DNA from: Enterococcus raffinosus
Lineage (GTDB): Bacteria; Bacillota; Bacilli; Lactobacillales; Enterococcaceae
Assembly (NCBI RefSeq): GCF_018917525.1
Contig: NZ_JAHLOS010000017.1
Location: 1-64,000 of the forward strand
Direction: 5' to 3'
DNA length: 64,000 nt
Below the pieces are notes generated by a model. That model was given only the letters and a program-made list of their open reading frames with translations. It ran no database searches and was not told the DNA's origin. Both the position numbers and the translations under genes were made by a program. This document shows, in pieces, positions 56,756 to 63,890 of the stretch (positions are counted from its first letter, which is position 1; each line of letters begins with the position of its first letter).

Positions 56756-57773
56756 GGTAGTTGTGATCGGTGATCCGTTCGTTTCGGCTGCAAATTTGGC
56801 GAATGCCGCAAAAGGGTTGCTACTTGAGGAGCCCATTAGTATTCAAAGTTTCGAATGGCAGTCTGAAAAAACGCGATCAGAATTTCGCGAAGTTATCAAA
56901 ATTCTGGAGCATGATGGACCGAATGATTTTGAATGGCCTGCTGAGATTTTGGCAGCGGTAAGGGAAGCCGAGTATTTGCTCGTACATTTGGCGCCTGTTT
57001 CACGAAAGTTATTGGCTCAAGCAAAAAAGCTAAAGATGATCGGTACCTGTCGAGGTGGACTGGAGCATATTGATTTGGAAGCAGTGAAGGAGATACCCGG
57101 TCTTTCAGTAATCAATGTCATTCGTAATGCGGAACCAGTAGCGGATTTTACGATTGGTTTGATGTATGCGACTGTTCGCAATATCGCCGCTTCTGCCATT
57201 CAAGTAAAGCAGGGAAATTGGCCGCAGAATTTTTCCAACGATGCATACAAAACCTCCTTTTCCAATCTAAAAGTCGGGCTAGTCGGATTAGGACATATTG
57301 GAAAAATCGTTGCTAAACGTCTGACTGCTCTAGGGTTGGAGGTCAGTGCTTATGATGCGTTTATCGATCAAGCCATCCTAGATCAAGAAGGCTATCAAAT
57401 CAAATTAAAAAGCTTAAAGGAGATTTTTAGTGATTCAGATGTAGTATCTCTACATTTGAGAGTAGTACCAGAAACGCAGAATCTGATTAATCACTCGTTA
57501 TTGCGTTTGATGAAGCCCAGTGCCTATTTGATTAATACCGCGCGACCGGATATTATTAATCGAGCAGATTTACTAGACTGTTTAACCAAAAAGCAGATCG
57601 CGGGCGCGGGTCTTGATGTATTATGGGAAGAACCAATCGCTTCTGATGAGCCCTTGCTAGCATTGGACAACGTAGTCATTACTTCACATATTGCAGGCGA
57701 CACCATCGACGCGATAGACCGTTCGCCACAATTATTGCAAGTAGAAATGAATCGAATATTAGTAAAAGCGTGA
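56748..57773 (+). CDS. D-isomer-specific 2-hydroxyacid dehydrogenase family protein
   Basis: 341 residues from GTG at 56748, overlapping the aldolase gene by 8 bp. The Rossmann motif is GLVGLGHIGK, and the catalytic triad positions are visible as Arg in NTARPDI-type context, Glu in LWEEPIASDEPL, and His in TSHIAGDT. It belongs to the phosphoglycerate-dehydrogenase-like group. The substrate is unknown; its place as last gene of the module 2 operon suggests it handles a product of the pathway or of its aldehyde. Confidence 0.85.
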   Translation: MTKVVVIGDPFVSAANLANAAKGLLLEEPISIQSFEWQSEKTRSEFREVIKILEHDGPNDFEWPAEILAAVREAEYLLVHLAPVSRKLLAQAKKLKMIGTCRGGLEHIDLEAVKEIPGLSVINVIRNAEPVADFTIGLMYATVRNIAASAIQVKQGNWPQNFSNDAYKTSFSNLKVGLVGLGHIGKIVAKRLTALGLEVSAYDAFIDQAILDQEGYQIKLKSLKEIFSDSDVVSLHLRVVPETQNLINHSLLRLMKPSAYLINTARPDIINRADLLDCLTKKQIAGAGLDVLWEEPIASDEPLLALDNVVITSHIAGDTIDAIDRSPQLLQVEMNRILVKA

Positions 57774-57779
57774 ATTTAC

Positions 57780-57837
57780 ACTCATCTAAGAGTTGCATTT
57801 AACAATTTTAAATGTAAACTTTTAGATGAGTGTTTTT
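57780..57837 (+). terminator. Long terminator after module 2
   Basis: ACTCATCTAA...CATTTAA pairs with TTAAATG...TTAGATGAGT over about 23 pairs with three mismatches, then GTTTTT. It closes the operon of 51470-57773. Confidence 0.85.
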
Positions 57838-57979
57838 GTCAGTTTTTCTTCCTGCTTTAGCAGGTTAGAAAAATGATATGCGTACGAAAATAAAACCATT
57901 TTTCACGCTTCTTGAAAAATGAATATACCAGCAATGAGCTAGCTGTCAGTTTTTCTTGCCTTTGCAGGGTAGAAAAACA
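57838..57979. repeat. Dispersed intergenic repeat, copy C, flanked by a direct repeat
   Basis: Core 57874-57944: GCGTACGAA at 57880-57888, hairpin CATTTTTCA/TGAAAAATG (57897-57921) and GAGCTAGCT at 57936-57944, with the same 56-base spacing as copy B. Related 35-38-bp sequences starting GTCAGTTTTTCTT flank the core (57838-57875 and 57945-57979). The left arm of copies A and B is replaced here. Confidence 0.65.
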
Positions 57980-58027
57980 CACAATTACATGGAGTTATCT
58001 GGGAAATTTAATGAATGAGGCGATAAT

Positions 58028-59275
58028 ATGAAGCTTACACCAAAGGAATCAGATGCGTATCAAAAACATTTTTTAATGGATACGGAAGCAATCAAACAAT
58101 ATGTTGTGGAAAGATTGGGCGCTTTCCCTTCAGAGACACCAATTGAAGTAACGGAGATTGGTGATGGAAATATCAACTATGTTTTTCGTGTGGTGAATCA
58201 GGCGACACAGGAAAGCCTGATCATCAAGCAAGCAGATGTTTTGTTACGTTCTTCTGGTCGACCATTAGACATTGAACGAAATCGGATCGAAGCGGAGATT
58301 TTGCGGCTGCAAAATGAGTTGGCACCGCAGTTTGTACCAGAGGTTTATTATTATGATCAAAAGATGTATGCTTTGACGATGGAGGATGTTTCTGACTATC
58401 GAAACATGCGCTATGAATTGATTGACAAGCAGAGTTTTTCTGATTTTAGCGAAGAAATCGCGGAATATTTAGCACGTACGCTGCTTTTAACGAGTGATTT
58501 GGTCTTGGATCGTGACGTGAAGAAGCAGCGCGTCAAAGACTTTATCAATCCTGAAATGTGCGATATCAGTGAAGACCTGGTGTTTACTGAGCCGTATGAT
58601 GATTATAAACACCGGAATATCGTGACTGCGGGTAATGAAGATTTTATCAGAGAAAACCTCTATGAAAATGAACCACTTCAAGTAGAGGTGGCATTGCTGC
58701 GCCATAATTTTATGAATAATGCCCAATCATTGCTGCATGGCGATCTGCATACGGGCTCGATTTTTATTAATCAAACAGGATTAAAGGTGATCGATCCAGA
58801 GTTTGCCTTTTATGGTCCAGCAGGCTATGATATCGGCAATGTTTTGGCCCATCTTTATTTTCCCATGATCAAAAATTTGTTTGATTCGACGAGCGACCAA
58901 GAATTTCACCAGTGGTGCAAGGAAACGATTGCCGCTGTTTACGATCAGGTCCAGGCAAAATTAGCGACAGTTTACGATGAAGCGGTGACTTTTCCGTTGT
59001 ATCGTAATCACGCCTTTAAAGAGACGATGCTGCAAAAAATCATGGAAGACGCGATCGGTTATGCTGGAACCGAGATCATTCGTCGTGTGGTAGGAGATTC
59101 AAAGGTGAAGGAATTATCCTTGATTCCTTCTGATAAAAAGGTCACGGCTGAACGGATTTTATTAAAAATAGGCATTCAATTAATTATTAATCGGCAACAT
59201 GTTATCAGCGGCAGTCAGCTGATTGCTGGAATTGACGAAGCTGTTAATTCGACTTTTCCTAGTATGCAGAATTAA
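58028..59275 (+). CDS. mtnK: S-methyl-5-thioribose / 5-deoxyribose kinase family (MtnK-like)
   Basis: 415 residues, close to MtnK length. The protein-kinase-like fold has IGDGNINYVFRVV near 44-56, LIIKQA (ATP Lys), catalytic HGDLHTGSIF at 237-246, and the metal motif region IDPEFAFYGPAGYDIG at 255-270. It phosphorylates the C1 hydroxyl of 5-methylthioribose or, in the Bacillus DrdK case, 5-deoxyribose. GAGG precedes ATG. It is the first of three genes forming a route to DHAP. Confidence 0.88.
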   Translation: MKLTPKESDAYQKHFLMDTEAIKQYVVERLGAFPSETPIEVTEIGDGNINYVFRVVNQATQESLIIKQADVLLRSSGRPLDIERNRIEAEILRLQNELAPQFVPEVYYYDQKMYALTMEDVSDYRNMRYELIDKQSFSDFSEEIAEYLARTLLLTSDLVLDRDVKKQRVKDFINPEMCDISEDLVFTEPYDDYKHRNIVTAGNEDFIRENLYENEPLQVEVALLRHNFMNNAQSLLHGDLHTGSIFINQTGLKVIDPEFAFYGPAGYDIGNVLAHLYFPMIKNLFDSTSDQEFHQWCKETIAAVYDQVQAKLATVYDEAVTFPLYRNHAFKETMLQKIMEDAIGYAGTEIIRRVVGDSKVKELSLIPSDKKVTAERILLKIGIQLIINRQHVISGSQLIAGIDEAVNSTFPSMQN

Positions 59276-59365
59276 GAAAGATGAGGAACTGCTGTAAATT
59301 TAGCGGCACATTCAGCACTAAAAGGTTTTAGAACAGGATTCCTTCAATAGAAGCAGGTGAATAAT

Positions 59366-60421
59366 TTGGAAAGACAAGATTATACGATGCCGACATTACT
59401 GCAATATGAGAATGTCGCGTGGTATGAAAACGGAAAAGTCCGTATTTTGGATCGGCGAATTTATCCGACGCGGATCGAATTTGTGGAGTGTGAAACGCAT
59501 CAAGCCGTAGCGCAGGCAATCACGGACATGGTTACACAAAGCGCCGGACCTTATACTGCGGCAGGTATGGGTATGGCATTAGCGGCGGAAGAGAGCCGCG
59601 ATTTCGCACTAGAAGATCAGGTCGCTTATCTCAAAAAAGCCTCCCACACGATTGCTAACGCTCGTCCGACAACGGCAAATCGCATGACATTAATCACAGA
59701 AAAATGTGTAGAAGTAGCTGTGCAAGCATTGGACAAAGGGGAAGATCCGACCGAAGCGATCAAACAAAATACGATCGATTCCTTAAATCGCCGTTATTAT
59801 ACAATGGATCAGGTAGCCAAATACTTGATTGAAAAAATTCCGGATAACGGGACTGTTTTGACCCAATGCTTCGGTGAAACGATTATAGGCATGTTGCTGC
59901 GAGAAGCGATCGAACAAGACAAAACACTGCGCTTCTATTGCGCAGAGACGCGTCCGTACTTACAAGGTGCGCGGCTGACAGCCAGCTGCTGTGCTGAAAT
60001 GGGCTTTGACACAACCGTTGTTTCTGATAATATGATCGCTTATTTAATGGCGCATGAAAAAATCGATCTATTCACTTCGGCGGCGGATACGATCGCTCAA
60101 GATGGCTATATCGCCAATAAAGTTGGTACGTATCAAATCGCGATTTTGGCACAACGATTTGGCATTCCTTACTTTGTTACAGGCATTCCGGATACAGATA
60201 AAACAAGCCATGAAAGCATCAAAATCGAGATGCGTGATCCTGAACAAGTGATGGAGTTGAATGGGATCAAACATACTTTATCCGGGGTTAAGGCCATTTA
60301 TCCATCCTTTGATATCACACCGCCAGAATTAATTGGAGCAGTCGTGACAGATCGTGGAATTTTTTCACCTTATGATTTGAAACGCTATATCAAAGAGCAA
60401 CCGGAGAATAATTTTTATTGA
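59366..60421 (+). CDS. mtnA: S-methyl-5-thioribose-1-phosphate / 5-deoxyribose-1-phosphate isomerase (MtnA-like)
   Basis: 351 residues from TTG at 59366, where AGGTGA lies 5 bases upstream; the GTG at 59357 has no proper site. Catalytic Cys 168 lies in LTQCFGET and Asp 241 in SAADTIAQDGYIANKVGTY; ETRPYLQGARLTA is the family signature. It opens the aldose 1-phosphate to the 1-phosphoketose. It stands between the kinase and the aldolase gene; no mtnB, mtnC, mtnD or mtnX is visible, so the classical methionine salvage route is not encoded here. Confidence 0.88.
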   Translation: MERQDYTMPTLLQYENVAWYENGKVRILDRRIYPTRIEFVECETHQAVAQAITDMVTQSAGPYTAAGMGMALAAEESRDFALEDQVAYLKKASHTIANARPTTANRMTLITEKCVEVAVQALDKGEDPTEAIKQNTIDSLNRRYYTMDQVAKYLIEKIPDNGTVLTQCFGETIIGMLLREAIEQDKTLRFYCAETRPYLQGARLTASCCAEMGFDTTVVSDNMIAYLMAHEKIDLFTSAADTIAQDGYIANKVGTYQIAILAQRFGIPYFVTGIPDTDKTSHESIKIEMRDPEQVMELNGIKHTLSGVKAIYPSFDITPPELIGAVVTDRGIFSPYDLKRYIKEQPENNFY

Positions 60422-60474
60422 TTGAATGATTACGTGATGAAAATAGAAGCATCAACAGGAGCTGGGAGAAGAAG

Positions 60475-61116
60475 ATGAAGCATTTAAAAGAGCGTGAGCT
60501 GATCGTTGACTATGGCAAGAAGCTTATTACTGAAAAATTAACGACGGGTACTGGCGGCAACATCAGCATTTATCTACCTGAAGAAGAAGCGATGCTGATT
60601 AGCCCAAGCGGCATTCCTTATTTTGAAACAGTACCGGAAGACATTGTACTAATGGATCTTCATGGTAATGTGTTGGAAGGCAATCGTAAACCTTCAAGCG
60701 AATATGATCTTCATAGTATTTTTTATGCGAATCGTCCAGACGTTCGCTCAGTTGTTCATACTCATTCAGAATACGCGACGACATTTGCCTGTCTGCAGCA
60801 GGAAATTGAACCGTTGCATTACATCATTGGTTCTGTCGGTGAGAAAATTCGGTGCTGCGAATATAAAACGTTTGGTACTCGGGAATTAGCTGAAGAAGCC
60901 TTCAACTTTATTCATGAAGACAACGGGATCTTGTTAGGCAACCATGGCGTTTTAACCATTGGTCCAGACTTATCCAGCGCCTTTGGTGTGGCGAAGGATA
61001 TTGAGTTTCTTGCTAAGCTCGATTACCGGGCGCGATGCATTGGTACACCAAAACTACTAAATCAGGAACAAATGAAAGAAGTTCTAGAGAAGTTTGAAAC
61101 CTATGGACAACAATAA
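60475..61116 (+). CDS. Class II aldolase, L-fuculose-phosphate aldolase family (DrdA/Ald2-like role)
   Basis: 213 residues, FucA length. Zinc and catalytic positions: Glu 76 (PSSEYDLH), His 95 and His 97 (VHTHSEY), His 157 (LGNHGVL). TGTGGNISIYLPEE is the phosphate-binding start. FucA cleaves L-fuculose 1-phosphate; here, next to mtnK and mtnA, cleavage of 5-deoxyribulose 1-phosphate or methylthioribulose 1-phosphate to DHAP plus acetaldehyde or methylthioacetaldehyde fits better. The gene ends at a strong terminator. Confidence 0.86.
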   Translation: MKHLKERELIVDYGKKLITEKLTTGTGGNISIYLPEEEAMLISPSGIPYFETVPEDIVLMDLHGNVLEGNRKPSSEYDLHSIFYANRPDVRSVVHTHSEYATTFACLQQEIEPLHYIIGSVGEKIRCCEYKTFGTRELAEEAFNFIHEDNGILLGNHGVLTIGPDLSSAFGVAKDIEFLAKLDYRARCIGTPKLLNQEQMKEVLEKFETYGQQ

Positions 61117-61118
61117 GC

Positions 61119-61155
61119 AACCGCTACTTTGACACGAGTCAGAGTAGCGGTTTTT
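61119..61155 (+). terminator. Terminator after the aldolase gene
   Basis: AACCGCTACTTTGAC, loop ACGA, GTCAGAGTAGCGGTT then TTTG; one mismatched pair. Confidence 0.87.
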
Positions 61156-61539
61156 GTTTTTCGCAGTAATAAATGAGAATGAGTTATATAAAAATTTCGT
61201 TGTTCGCTCGTTCACAATTAAAATAGTCTGTGAGAATTTTTAATTGGTCTAATTTTTTTAAATGGCTGAATGACTTGCCGGTTTGTAGAACTTATCTTTT
61301 GATTAGATTGTGAACAAACCTTCATGAGTATGTCCTTATCTATTATGTTTCTAAATTAACGTTTTCCCACTATTTGATTTGTAGTTATTTTAAGAATGTG
61401 CATTTGTGACTTTTATATTCTTTGAATTGTTTCAACCTAATAGAGGATATCTCTTTGATGTTGGTATATCACGTTTTTTACGGTAGTTTCTACTTTTGTA
61501 ACATATGTTCCAATTGATGGAAAATGATAGTTTGTGAAA
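61156..61539. other. AT-rich gap before the glucitol-type PTS operon
   Basis: About 380 bp without a credible gene on either strand. It starts with TTTTTCGCAGT, faintly like the left arm of the dispersed repeat, but the other marks of that repeat are missing. A divergent regulator is not present, so the operon's regulator is either downstream of the window or elsewhere. Confidence 0.5.
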
Positions 61540-61575
61540 AGAAAGCGTTGACATACCTTTTGTCGATGTTATACT
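61540..61575 (+). promoter_or_regulatory. Strong promoter with overlapping cre-like site
   Basis: Consensus -35 TTGACA (61548-61553) and TATACT (61570-61575), 16-base spacer. AGAAAGCGTTGACA (61540-61553) fits cre at 12 of 14 positions and includes the -35, the classical place for CcpA repression. Confidence 0.7.
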
Positions 61576-61590
61576 AAAAGTGATTTAAGG

Positions 61591-61620
61591 CATATGTCAA
61601 ATGTGTTGTCATATGTCAAA
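61591..61620. repeat. Paired direct repeat CATATGTCAAA between promoter and first gene
   Basis: CATATGTCAAA at 61591-61601 and 61610-61620, exact, 19 bp apart start to start (about two helical turns). It lies 15 bases after the -10, where a repressor would block elongation. Confidence 0.6.
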
Positions 61621-61639
61621 AAAGTATGGAGGGGTAACA

Positions 61640-62890
61640 ATGACACTTTATGGGAAGCTTTTGGAAAGAGAAAGAAATGGCGCACCGATCAAAGTTGGGG
61701 TAATTGGTGCAGGTCAAATGGGTTTTGGGATGATTGCTCAGATTTCAACGATTCCAGGGATGGCAGTGACCGGTATCAGTGATATCAATAAGGATGCCGC
61801 GCAACGAGCAGCGGATGCTTATAATGCAAGTGCAGAGAAAAAAGTGGATATCTTAGTCAGCTCAGATTTTAAAGAAATCATTCATTCAGACAAGGTAGAA
61901 GTTATTGTTGATGCGACAGGTGTCCCAGAAGTTGGTGCCCAAATTTCGCTGGAAACGTTATTAGCGAAAAAACACATCGTTTTACTGAATGTGGAAGTGG
62001 ATATCACAATTGGACCATTGATGAAGAAAATTTATGATGCGGCAGACTTAGTTTACACAGGCTCTGATGGGGATGAACCTGCTGCAACGACAGAATTATT
62101 TGAATTTGCAAAAAGCATGGGGATGGAAGTCTTAGTTGCTGGTAAAGGCAAGAACAACAAGTTGAAGGTTGGTGCAAACCCAGATACTGCGCAAGCAGAA
62201 GCGGATTCTAAACAAATGTCCAGTCACATGTTGGCTGCCTTCCAAGATGGTACGAAGACCATGGCTGAAATGAACCTATTGTCGAATGCAATTGGCTTTA
62301 TTCCTGACAAAGTAGGAATGCACGGGATCAGCGGAGATGTAGATTCAGTTATTAAGGATTTAGACTTGAAGGAAAATGGCGGTATCTTAGATAAATATGG
62401 CGTCGTTGAATATGTTGACGGATTAGCACCAGGCGTGTTCGTAATTGTTAAAGGACAAAATGACGGGGCGCGTCATGAGTTAAGCTATTTGATGAAGAAG
62501 GGTGATCGTGACCATCATATCTTGTATCGTCCATATCATCTAGCTAGTTTAGAAACACCGATCACGATTGCAAAAGCAGTCTTGAATCACGATCATGCAA
62601 TCGTACCATTAGGTGCTCCAATTTCAGAAACTGTTGCGGTAGCGAAGAAAGATATCAAAGCGGGTGAAAAAATCGATGGCATTGGTGGTTATTGCGTACG
62701 CGGTGTGTTAGAAACTCATGCGGATCTGGTGAAAAACAACAATGTACCAATCGGTTTAGTTGGCGGCTCTTCTGTTGCGAAGCGCGACATTAAAGATGGA
62801 ACGTTCTTAACCTATGATGATATTGAGATTGATGAATCAACTACGGTTTATCGTTTACGGAAACTTCAAGATTCAACGTTTGGTGATTAA
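61640..62890 (+). CDS. NAD(P)-binding oxidoreductase with C-terminal SAF domain (COG4091)
   Basis: 416 residues from ATG at 61640, with GGAGGGG 5 bases upstream; a longer in-frame start lies inside the operator repeat. The Rossmann domain has VGVIGAGQMGFGMIAQ, a central homoserine-dehydrogenase-like part has TGSDGDEPAATTELFEFAKS, and the C-terminal SAF domain covers about 325-400 (VAKKDIKAGEKIDGIGGYC to SSVAKRDIKDGTFLTYDDIE). Labelled 'predicted homoserine dehydrogenase', but the context with a glucitol-type PTS suggests it acts on a phosphorylated polyol-derived compound. Substrate unknown. Confidence 0.85.
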   Translation: MTLYGKLLERERNGAPIKVGVIGAGQMGFGMIAQISTIPGMAVTGISDINKDAAQRAADAYNASAEKKVDILVSSDFKEIIHSDKVEVIVDATGVPEVGAQISLETLLAKKHIVLLNVEVDITIGPLMKKIYDAADLVYTGSDGDEPAATTELFEFAKSMGMEVLVAGKGKNNKLKVGANPDTAQAEADSKQMSSHMLAAFQDGTKTMAEMNLLSNAIGFIPDKVGMHGISGDVDSVIKDLDLKENGGILDKYGVVEYVDGLAPGVFVIVKGQNDGARHELSYLMKKGDRDHHILYRPYHLASLETPITIAKAVLNHDHAIVPLGAPISETVAVAKKDIKAGEKIDGIGGYCVRGVLETHADLVKNNNVPIGLVGGSSVAKRDIKDGTFLTYDDIEIDESTTVYRLRKLQDSTFGD

Positions 62891-62947
62891 GGCAAATTTA
62901 AAGCAGATGAGGGATACCCTTGTCTGCTTTTGGAGAGGATGTAGCTT

Positions 62948-63325
62948 ATGAGTGGCTTAGTAATTGTTTTGATCGTTTTGATGCTTAGTCAAAGCCTGTT
63001 AAGCATTGTTCAGGTGAAATATTATCAGCGGTTTATTAAGAAGATCACGACAGAACAGGCAGGCACGGAATATGAGTTTTATACCGAGGTGGTAAAGGGA
63101 AGACTTTTACGTGCGATCGTCGCGGTAGTCGTGGATGCAGACGGCAGAGTTATTCAATGTTATGTCTGTAAAGGATTAACGATATTTGCTCGCTTTAAAG
63201 AGGACCAATCGTATAAAGGAACGCAATTGGTTAATTACAGTAATGTCGCAAAAGAAAAAGGCGCATCCCAAACGGAAAAAGCATTATCGCAGATTTACAC
63301 ACGGAAATTGGAAGCGGTTACCTAA
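62948..63325 (+). CDS. gutM: GutM-like glucitol operon activator protein
   Basis: 125 residues. One N-terminal membrane segment (SGLVIVLIVLMLSQSLLSIV) precedes a small soluble domain with the GutM pattern RLLRAIVAVVVDADGRVIQC. E. coli GutM affects transcription of the glucitol operon; in Firmicutes such genes sit directly before the Srl/Gut PTS genes, as here. GGAG lies upstream of ATG. Confidence 0.85.
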   Translation: MSGLVIVLIVLMLSQSLLSIVQVKYYQRFIKKITTEQAGTEYEFYTEVVKGRLLRAIVAVVVDADGRVIQCYVCKGLTIFARFKEDQSYKGTQLVNYSNVAKEKGASQTEKALSQIYTRKLEAVT

Positions 63326-63343
63326 AAAGAGGAGGATTTTATA

Positions 63344-63877
63344 ATGAAATATATCGAATGGGCAGGGAAAAACTTTATTGGTATGTTTGAAGCCGGCGGT
63401 GAACAGTTCATGGGCTACATGACTGGGATCGTCCCACTATTGATTGTACTTTTAACATTTACTTATTCCGTTATTGCATTTATTGGTGAAGAACGTGTAG
63501 ATAGAGCGATCCGCTATTGTTCGAAGTACATGATTCTACGTTACTCTTTGATGCCGATTTTGGCGGTTTTAATGCTAACGAATCCGATGGCATATACCTT
63601 TGGTAAATTCGTTAAAGAAGAAGAAAAACCAGCGTTCTACGATGCGGCCGTTTCTTTTGTCCATCCTGTTACTGGGTTGTTCCCGTATGCGAATGCCGGA
63701 GAACTTTTTGTTTACTTAGGAATTGCCAATGGTGTAACGAAGGCTGGGTTCAGTCAATCAAGTTTAGCTGTGCGTTACTTCCTAGTTGGGATTGTAGTTA
63801 TCCTGATTCGTGGAATTGTAACAGAGAGACTAACGAAATTCATGATGGCTAGAGAAGCGAAGAAAGCGACTGCGTAA
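63344..63877 (+). CDS. PTS glucitol/sorbitol-type EIIC2 component (SrlA/GutA family)
   Basis: 177 residues with four to five hydrophobic segments. It begins MKYIEWAGKNFIGMFEAGGE and contains MTGIVPLLIVLLTFTYSVIA, EERVDRA, YSLMPILAVLMLTNPMAYTFG and FPYANAGELFVYLGIANG, all family marks. The protein is half of the split glucitol EIIC; the other half should follow in the next gene. AGGAGG lies upstream. Confidence 0.92.
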   Translation: MKYIEWAGKNFIGMFEAGGEQFMGYMTGIVPLLIVLLTFTYSVIAFIGEERVDRAIRYCSKYMILRYSLMPILAVLMLTNPMAYTFGKFVKEEEKPAFYDAAVSFVHPVTGLFPYANAGELFVYLGIANGVTKAGFSQSSLAVRYFLVGIVVILIRGIVTERLTKFMMAREAKKATA

Positions 63878-63890
63878 AGGAGGAATCGTA

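Noticed and set aside
61156-61200. Fourth copy of the dispersed repeat
   Set aside because: Only TTTTTCGCAGT resembles the left arm; GCGTACGAA, the hairpin and GAGCTAGCT are absent.
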